Assembly (NCBI GenBank): GCA_050289385.1
Contig: JBNKFQ010000241.1
Coordinates: 1 to 9,982 of the forward strand
DNA: 9,982 bases
Source: JBNKFQ01 sp050289385
GTDB lineage: Bacteria > Pseudomonadota > Gammaproteobacteria > Pseudomonadales > Porticoccaceae
Direction: 5' to 3'
Every line of letters begins with the position of its first letter. Position 1 is the stretch's first letter. The position numbers and the translations under genes were made by a program. Below the pieces are notes generated by a model, which worked only from the letters and a program-made list of their open reading frames with translations, was not told the origin of the DNA and did not search any database. Positions 1-6,900 of this stretch are shown in pieces.

Positions 1-1
1 G

Positions 2-841
2 GGGCGATTACAAGAAGGCGATGCAGTCAAGGCCGGTGACATGATTGCCCAAATTACCGGGGAAGACGTACGCCTAGCGACCCGGATGCAAGCCGCCGAA
101 AAGCAACTTATTGCAGCCCGCTCCAACCTGCAAGCCACCGCCACCCTGGTAGAGAAAAATGCTGCCAGTGACGCTGAATTGAAAAAAGCTAAAGTCACAT
201 ACGAAGAAGCCAAACTGGAAATGGAGCGCGCATTACAAACGGACAAAAACAGCCACCTTATCAGCCCTATCGATGGCGTCATTCTGCAATTGGCTCGGGA
301 CAAAAACGGACAACCGCTGGCGAACGGTCAAAGAGTGGCACTCAACGAAACCATCGCGGTAGTGGCTGCGGTTGACACCTTGATCGCCGATGTCAATCTG
401 GTGGGCAGGGATATCTCTCGCGTGCGAGTGGGACAGCAGGCCCGCGGTTATTACAGCGCATGGGACAATAAAGTGTTCGACGGCAAGGTATTGCGGTTGG
501 CACCGACAGTGGATCGCTATACCCGCACTATCAAAGCGGAAGTCGCGTTGGACAATTCAGAGGGTTTGCTCAAGCCCGGCATGTTTATGCAGGTTACGCT
601 GGTGGGCGAGCGCCGGGACAATGTTCCGGTCATTCCACGTCAAGCATTGACCTCTCGGGGCGGACGCGATGTAGTCTTTATATTACGGGGACAACGCGTA
701 CAGCAGGCCGAAGTGGCTCTTGGTCTGGGTGATGCCGATATCGTAGAAGTGCGTAAAGGCGCTTCAGTCGGGGACAAGGTCGTTATTCACGGCCAGGAAA
801 CCTTAAGCGATCAAATGCCAGTGAAAATTATAGGCTTTTAA
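2..841 (+). CDS. RND/HlyD-family efflux periplasmic adaptor subunit (5'-truncated by window)
   Basis: This is the membrane fusion protein that links an inner-membrane pump to an outer-membrane channel. The reading frame is open from base 2, so the ATG at 41 is internal: the residues before it (GRLQEGDAVKAGD) are the first half of a lipoyl-like domain. In fragment numbering the order is: lipoyl half 1 (1-20), a short alpha-helical coiled-coil hairpin rich in Ala, Glu and Lys (about 21-81), lipoyl half 2 with SPIDGVI (about 88-94), a beta-barrel (about 126-203) ending in the typical LLKPGMFMQVTL, and a membrane-proximal domain (about 206-279). The N-terminal signal peptide or lipobox and the real start lie upstream of the window. 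The stop TAA shares its last A with the ATG of the next permease gene, as expected for an adaptor co-translated with its pump. The substrate cannot be told from the adaptor. Confidence 0.95.
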   Translation, partial: GRLQEGDAVKAGDMIAQITGEDVRLATRMQAAEKQLIAARSNLQATATLVEKNAASDAELKKAKVTYEEAKLEMERALQTDKNSHLISPIDGVILQLARDKNGQPLANGQRVALNETIAVVAAVDTLIADVNLVGRDISRVRVGQQARGYYSAWDNKVFDGKVLRLAPTVDRYTRTIKAEVALDNSEGLLKPGMFMQVTLVGERRDNVPVIPRQALTSRGGRDVVFILRGQRVQQAEVALGLGDADIVEVRKGASVGDKVVIHGQETLSDQMPVKIIGF

Positions 842-843
842 TG
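832..843 (+). promoter_or_regulatory. TAATG stop-start overlap with weak Shine-Dalgarno
   Basis: The adaptor stop TAA (839-841) overlaps the permease ATG (841-843) by one base. A weak AGG (832-834) sits six bases upstream of the ATG. This favours reinitiation by terminating ribosomes, and so coupled synthesis of adaptor and permease. Confidence 0.7.
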
Positions 844-3800
844 AAATCCCTGGTATTACTCGCGGTAAAACGGCCAGTGGCGATCACCGTCGCCGCTATG
901 ATGATTATCATTCTGGGAATTATTTCCTGGCGCAATCTCTCTGTGGACCTCTTTCCGGACCTGCAAAGTCCCACCATTTTGATCTCCTTAAGTTCCGGCG
1001 ACCGCCCTGCACTAGAAATGGAACGCATCTACGGTGAGCGCATGGAACAATTATTATTTACGGTAAGGGGACAAAATGGCGTTGAACAGGTGGCCAGGAC
1101 AGGGCACCTGATTACCCGTATTACATTTAATTGGGGTACAGATACAGACCTGGCACTCGTGGAGGTCAATAAAGCTGTCGCCGCACTCGAATCTGATCCT
1201 AACGTGGACGAAGTGCAGGTACGCCGATTTGACCCCCGCCAGTTACCCATCGTGAGAATGGGATTAACGTCTGAAAACCCTCAAACCGATTTGGCAGAAC
1301 TGCGTAAAATGGTCGAACGGCATGTGGCTCCGGCACTGGAAGAACTCCAAGGCGTGGCAGAAGTTCGGGTGAGCGGCGGTCGAGAAAAACAAGTCCAGAT
1401 ACAAGTCGACAGATCCCGCCTGGAGGCCTACGGCCTGACGCTGCCGGAAGTGGCCGAACGCGTTCGTCAATCCAATATCGATATTGACGCCGGCACTCTG
1501 GAAGAAGATGGCAAAGTGCTAGTGGTGCGCGGCATCTCCCGCTACCACGATCTAAAGGATATTCAACAGGTGGTGATCCGCTATGAGGAAAATGCCAATG
1601 GTGATGTGACCCCTATCCGTGTGGCGAATTTCGCCAAGGTTGCGTTGGTCAATAAAGACATTAGCCACACCGTACGAGTTAACGGCGTGGAAGGCGTAGG
1701 TTTGGCGATTTATAAAGAATCTGGCTCGAATACTGTAGCTGTGTCACAGGTAGTCCACACAGCCATGCAGGCACAGACTGTGGATATGCCCGGCATTGAT
1801 GTGACCTGGGTCAGCGATCAAGCCGAACTGGTGGAAAACGCCTTTACCAATGTCACGTCTGCACTGTTGCTGGGCATCCTCCTCGCGGTGGCTGTCCTAA
1901 TTGCCTATTTGCGCAGTCTCGGTTCCGTGCTGGTCGTCGCGATTGCGGTCCCCGTCTCTCTACTCGCAACCGTATTTGCCATGCAGTTATGGGGGTTAAG
2001 CCTGAATCTCATTACGCTGGCAGGCCTGGCGTTGGGTACGGGGATGTTAGTCGATAATGCCATCGTTGTTATAGAAAGTATTTTTCGTCACCGCGCCGAG
2101 GGCGATGAACCTGAAACCGCGGCGGCAGAGGGTACCGCCAGTGTCGGAGGTGCTATTGTCGCCAGCACCCTCACCACCTGTGTAGTCTTTTTACCCGTGC
2201 TGTTTGTGCAGGGAATCGCCGCACGATTTGTGGAAGGCATTTCATTTACCGTGGTGCTCTCACTATTGTCGTCACTACTCGTGGCGATCTTCCTGATTCC
2301 GTCGTTATCGGTATGGTTGCTGCCGAACAAGTCAAACCCCGGCCTGTCTCTAAACAACGAGCGCTGGCAACACTTTATACACAGGCTACTATTGCGTCCA
2401 CGCCACTGTGTAATCCTGTGTTTGCTTTTAACCGCCGGCGCGATTTATTGGTTGGCACAACTAGGTACAGAACTGCTGCCACCATCGGATCAGCGCCAGT
2501 TCAGCCTGCTGCTGACGGGACAAGCCGGAGAAAAAGTGGAATCCACCCAGGTGAGGGTCGAACAAGTAGAGTCTATTCTCAAGCTGGCGGCAGAGGGCAA
2601 GATTGCTGCGATGATGGCCGAAGTTGGACGCCCCCCAGATAATGACAGGATTATACGGGAACGCCAGACAGAGGAAAACACCGCCGAATTAACTGTCCGC
2701 CTAACTCAAGACAGTGAGACGGCAAACCAGATCGTCAGCAAAGCGCGCCCGGCCGTGAGTCAATTATTTGGCACTCAAGTCTCCTGGCAGTTAAACAATT
2801 CCGCTATCGCCTATGCAATGGGCAGCTCCGCCCCGCCCGTATTGATCGAACTCAGCGGCCGTTCACTGGAAGATCTCCACCGTAGCGCCGAAAGGCTGGG
2901 TAAAAATCTTACCCGCCAGCCTGCGCTTTGGAATGTCAAAACGTCTTTTGAAGGTGCCCCTCAGGAAGTGCATATTAAGCTGGATAGACACAGGAGCGAT
3001 AGTTTAGGCGTCGATATGGAACTAGTCGGCCTGGTTTTATCCTCGGTGACCGAAGGTTATCTGACTACAGAAATGACCATGGGTGACGAAGAGCGAGAAG
3101 TCATTATCAAAATGCCCTCGCGGAGATCAGACCAATTGCTCTCCTTACCCTTTCACACTCAGAACGGGCGCTACTTGACTATTGGCGACGTGGCGCAGGT
3201 GCAGCTAGTGGAGGGGGCGAGAAAAATTTTACGCCGCAACCAACACAGAGTCGCTCAGATCAGCGCGTTAATCCGCCCCGGTATCACAGTGCCACAAGCA
3301 CAGGCGCAGGCTCAACAAACACTGGCTCAAACACAACTTCCCCAGGGAATCAGCGCCAGCATCACGGGACTGGAGGAAGAACGAGAACGCACGGTGTCAG
3401 AATTGTACTGGGTGGGGCTTGTCGCTATTGCCCTGGTCTTTTTCGTACTGGCAGGAAGCTTTGAATCCCTATTACACCCTTTCACCGTTTTGGCGGCTAT
3501 TCCCATTTCATTGATCGGTGTCGCCCCAGCGCTGGGGCTCACAGGAGAACCTATCAGTGTGATGGCCATGTTGGGCTTGATCGTTTTGGTAGGCATCGCC
3601 GTCAATGATGCCATCTTGCTGGTAGAACTCGCCCGCCATCACATCAACCAAGGATTGGACATTTACAGTGCGCTGAGTAAAGCCACCGTGTTGCGACTAC
3701 GCCCCATTATTATGACCACTGCAACTACTGTATTGGCCTTGTTGCCTCTCACACTTGGGGTAGGGGATGCCACCGAACTGAGCGCACCACTGGCAATGAC

Positions 3801-3972
3801 GGTGATGGGTGGGTTACTGGCATCTACCCTTGGGTCGTTGCTGGTAATTCCCTGTGTTTACCTGCTACTGGAACAGTCTCGGGCGCGCTGGCGACAAGCG
3901 CTGGCAAATCTTTTTAAAAAAAAAGTCGCCGTCCTAGGTAGATCGGTCACAACAAAAAGCGTGATCGAATGA
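841..3972 (+). CDS. Efflux RND transporter permease subunit (HAE-like), first of two
   Basis: At 1043 residues this matches the usual length of an AcrB-type inner-membrane proton/substrate antiporter subunit. Predicted layout: TM1 about 10-29, first large periplasmic region about 30-335, TM2-6 from about 341 (TM4 389-412), TM7 about 522-541, second periplasmic region, TM8 about 856-875, and TM9-12 ending about 1013. The TM4 relay motif is GMLVDNAIVVIE with D405/N406, in place of the AcrB DD pair. TM10 has VNDAILLVE (N922, D923), and TM11 keeps the conserved Arg in LRLRPI (R954). The DN arrangement occurs in many HAE-like pumps, and the metal-RND pattern (DGAV in TM4) is absent, so drug, lipid or other organic export is more likely than metal export. 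The gene is followed by a four-base overlap with a second RND permease gene, so a mixed trimer of the MdtB/MdtC kind is plausible. Substrate unknown. Confidence 0.96.
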   Translation: MKSLVLLAVKRPVAITVAAMMIIILGIISWRNLSVDLFPDLQSPTILISLSSGDRPALEMERIYGERMEQLLFTVRGQNGVEQVARTGHLITRITFNWGTDTDLALVEVNKAVAALESDPNVDEVQVRRFDPRQLPIVRMGLTSENPQTDLAELRKMVERHVAPALEELQGVAEVRVSGGREKQVQIQVDRSRLEAYGLTLPEVAERVRQSNIDIDAGTLEEDGKVLVVRGISRYHDLKDIQQVVIRYEENANGDVTPIRVANFAKVALVNKDISHTVRVNGVEGVGLAIYKESGSNTVAVSQVVHTAMQAQTVDMPGIDVTWVSDQAELVENAFTNVTSALLLGILLAVAVLIAYLRSLGSVLVVAIAVPVSLLATVFAMQLWGLSLNLITLAGLALGTGMLVDNAIVVIESIFRHRAEGDEPETAAAEGTASVGGAIVASTLTTCVVFLPVLFVQGIAARFVEGISFTVVLSLLSSLLVAIFLIPSLSVWLLPNKSNPGLSLNNERWQHFIHRLLLRPRHCVILCLLLTAGAIYWLAQLGTELLPPSDQRQFSLLLTGQAGEKVESTQVRVEQVESILKLAAEGKIAAMMAEVGRPPDNDRIIRERQTEENTAELTVRLTQDSETANQIVSKARPAVSQLFGTQVSWQLNNSAIAYAMGSSAPPVLIELSGRSLEDLHRSAERLGKNLTRQPALWNVKTSFEGAPQEVHIKLDRHRSDSLGVDMELVGLVLSSVTEGYLTTEMTMGDEEREVIIKMPSRRSDQLLSLPFHTQNGRYLTIGDVAQVQLVEGARKILRRNQHRVAQISALIRPGITVPQAQAQAQQTLAQTQLPQGISASITGLEEERERTVSELYWVGLVAIALVFFVLAGSFESLLHPFTVLAAIPISLIGVAPALGLTGEPISVMAMLGLIVLVGIAVNDAILLVELARHHINQGLDIYSALSKATVLRLRPIIMTTATTVLALLPLTLGVGDATELSAPLAMTVMGGLLASTLGSLLVIPCVYLLLEQSRARWRQALANLFKKKVAVLGRSVTTKSVIE
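3916..3924 (+). repeat. A9 homopolymer in the 3' end of the first RND gene
   Basis: A run of nine A preceded by five T encodes Lys-Lys-Lys (residues 1026-1028) in the cytoplasmic tail. Slippage here would alter only the last ~15 residues, because both other frames close almost at once (TAG at 3935-3937 and 3939-3941). Confidence 0.9.
3969..3972 (+). promoter_or_regulatory. ATGA overlap, first RND stop / fusion gene start
   Basis: The ATG at 3969 overlaps the TGA at 3970-3972. No good Shine-Dalgarno precedes it (upstream AAAAAGCGTGATCGA), so start by translational coupling is likely. An alternative GTG at 3999 has an AAGG at 3982-3985, but with a long spacing of 13 bases; it would remove only ten residues and not change the domain content. 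Confidence 0.65.
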
Positions 3973-6900
3973 TAGGGAGAGAAGGCGGTAATAACCCAGT
4001 GAACGACGACACTTATCACTATCGCTCATCAGCTGACACCGCCAGCAAAGCCCTTTCGCTTCCGGTCAGACGCCCCACGGCCACGGCCATGTTTTTTTGT
4101 GCTATCAGTCTGATGGGGCTGTTTGCCTGGTTCCGGCTACCCATAGAACTCATACCCAACCTGAGCGGCGAAAAGCTGTATATTCAATTTTCCCGCCCCG
4201 GCTCCACCCCTGAAATCATTGAACGAGAAATATTGTTACCACTGCATTCTCGAATTTCGGAACTGGCCGGATTCCGCCGTTCAAACGGTGAAATCTATAA
4301 CCACAAAGGTACTTTGGATGTGACCTTTGACTCAGGAGGTAATCACCGGGTACGAGAGTTAGAAGTGCAACGTATTGCCGCGAACCTCTCCCGCGATCAA
4401 CCACCAAGTGCAGAGATAGAAGTCAATGCACAGGATTTTTCCGCCATCAGCAGTTTTGCGATGGTGATAGAAGTGGTGGGTCAAGGCGACTTAGACCAAC
4501 TGCGCAATCAAGTCGACGATTTAGTACAACCGTTGTTGGCGGCGTTACCGGGTGTCAGTCAAGTGTTTACTATCGGCGGGAACGAGCGCGAAGTCACCAT
4601 CGCCATCGACCCTCAACGCAGTGCTGAGTTTGGTATCGACGCAGTACAGATAGAAGAGAAGCTGAAAAATTCCGTCAAGAACCTGCGCAGCCTGGGAGCC
4701 GCAGAGACGCACAACCAACGCTTTTTAGTGGTACTGGACAACCAAAGCGATAACTTGGGTGCCTTGGGCAATATTCAACCCGATCCCACCCGACCCGTGT
4801 TGTTGCGCCACCTGGCAGACATATCCATCGGAGCGGCACCGAGAAAAAACGCCTTTCGCGTTAATGGGACACCGGCACTGGGACTAGTGGTGTTCAAAGA
4901 AGAAGGGGCCAACCTAGTAGCGCTGGGGCGTACCTTGCGAGGAAAAATCAAACAGTTGCAGGAAGAGTTTCACCCCTTGGGTATCCGTTTCGTGATCGGT
5001 TTTGATGCCGCCGAAACGGTTAGCGAGCAAATCACTCGGCTGCAAAACCTGGCACTGAGTGGATTTTTAGTAGCCTTGGTCGTGCTCTATCTGTTTCTGC
5101 GAGAATGGCGCGCTGTAGCCATCGTCGCCATTTCAGTACCGGTCAGTATTCTCTCTGCAGGCGCTTTTTTATACCTCGGCGGCTGGACACTGAATGTCAT
5201 TACACTCTTTGGGCTGGCGATCAGTGTAGGACTGTTGGTGGATAACAGTATCGTTGTATATGAAGCCGTGCAGGCTCGCCTGGAAAAACACCGTTCGCCC
5301 GACGCGGCTGTAGAAGAAGGGCTCAGACGAACACTGCGCGCAATTCTTATCGCCAGTCTCACCAGTGCAGTGGTATTCACTCCGGCCGTTTTTCTGGTGG
5401 ACAACACCATACTCGCGCGAGTTCTCAACTTGGTGGCAGTAGCGATTGTTCTCCCGCTATTCTCCTCACTGCTGGTGGCGGTGGGACTGGTTCCCTTGTT
5501 GACTAAACAGTTGACTAGACAGGTGGCAAGCAATAGCAATACCCCTGTAAATGCTAATGCCGCCCGCTTTACTTCACAACAGCTACACAACTGGCGGACA
5601 CTCAGTAGTGATATTGTAAAAGCCGCATTACGCAGGCCCCTACCCTACCTGGCCGGCGTCTCATTGGTCGTCGTATTGACAGTTTTCTTCGCCTTGCCAT
5701 GGGTGCTGGTGAGTTCCAGAACAGCCTCGGGTAACAATGCCAGTCAGCTGACCCTGCAAGTGGAGTTCGACAACCGAAAATCCATGGACGCGGCAGAAAA
5801 CGTTTTTCAACACCTGGAAAAACCCATCCTGGGCCTCAAGGATATCGACATCATCGAAGTACAATTCCAGGAGGATGGTGGCGTTATCAGTGTTAAATTC
5901 AAGCCCAATCGGCAGCGCCTTACTGACACCAATGCCGCTAAAGTCCGTGCATTAGTGTTGCAGGCGGCAGAATATTACAATGATCTGCGAGTGATGGACG
6001 GCGGTCAGTCAGCGGATGAAAGTCACAATTGGTTGGCGGGCAAGCAACGTGAAGTGCTCATCTCCGGTCCCGATATGGATCAACTCTCTAAACTGGCGAA
6101 TACCATTAAACAAGAGCTGGAATCGATAACCGAAGTCGAACAAGTTTGGATATCACGAAAACGCAGTAACGACGAGTTACGTGTCTCTCCTCAATCATTG
6201 CCGATGGCGTTTCACAATTTATACGCGCAACAGGTGTTGCATACAGTGAGGCTGACTCGACGCGAAGGCCGTATTTTGCAGCAGGGTTTCAGACTGGAAA
6301 ACGGCAGAGAGATTCCCATTGCAATCCGCAGTACTGCATCCAACCAATTTAAAGCCGCAGAAGTCATCGCAGACCTGCCAATAAAAACCCGCGACGGTAC
6401 CCTGCCATTGAGAGCGGTAAGTCAGGTGGAAAAAAAAACAGCTCCCACCGCCATCAGCCACCACAATGGTCACCGCGAATTATCCGTGCAGTACAGACTC
6501 AAGTCTTATGCGCCGAGTACCGGCCCCGGCCGGGTTGCGCTGGAACAACACATTCAACGCACATTACATACCATTTTTAAACCCAAAGAGTACCGCTTGA
6601 ACACCCAGGTTCAAAACAATACCACCAAATGGAGTACCGCAATTCTCCTGCCGGTAATACTGCTGTTATTTGCAGTCCTGGCCATGGCTTTTGAATCTTT
6701 AACCCTGCCGCTGTTAATTCTATTGGCCTTACCCCTAACCATACTAGGCTCTGTCTGGGCATTGTTGATCTCCGGCAACGTAGGGATAATGGCAATCGTG
6801 GGTGTAGTCGCACTGCTGGGGCTAACGATCAATCCCGCTATTCTCCTCGTCGACCGCATGCAACAGCGAGTGCGCAGGACAAATTGCGGCGCGGGTGCCG

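Noticed and set aside
3910..3972. Frameshifting on the A9 run to join the first RND protein to the next one
   Set aside because: Both alternative frames meet TAG almost at once (3935-3937 and 3939-3941), before the next start codon, so no joined product can arise.
5087..5590. Minus-strand open frame of 167 codons opposite the RND module
   Set aside because: Its Ser/Thr/Arg-rich composition is typical of the antisense of helix codons, and it lies wholly opposite a confidently identified gene.
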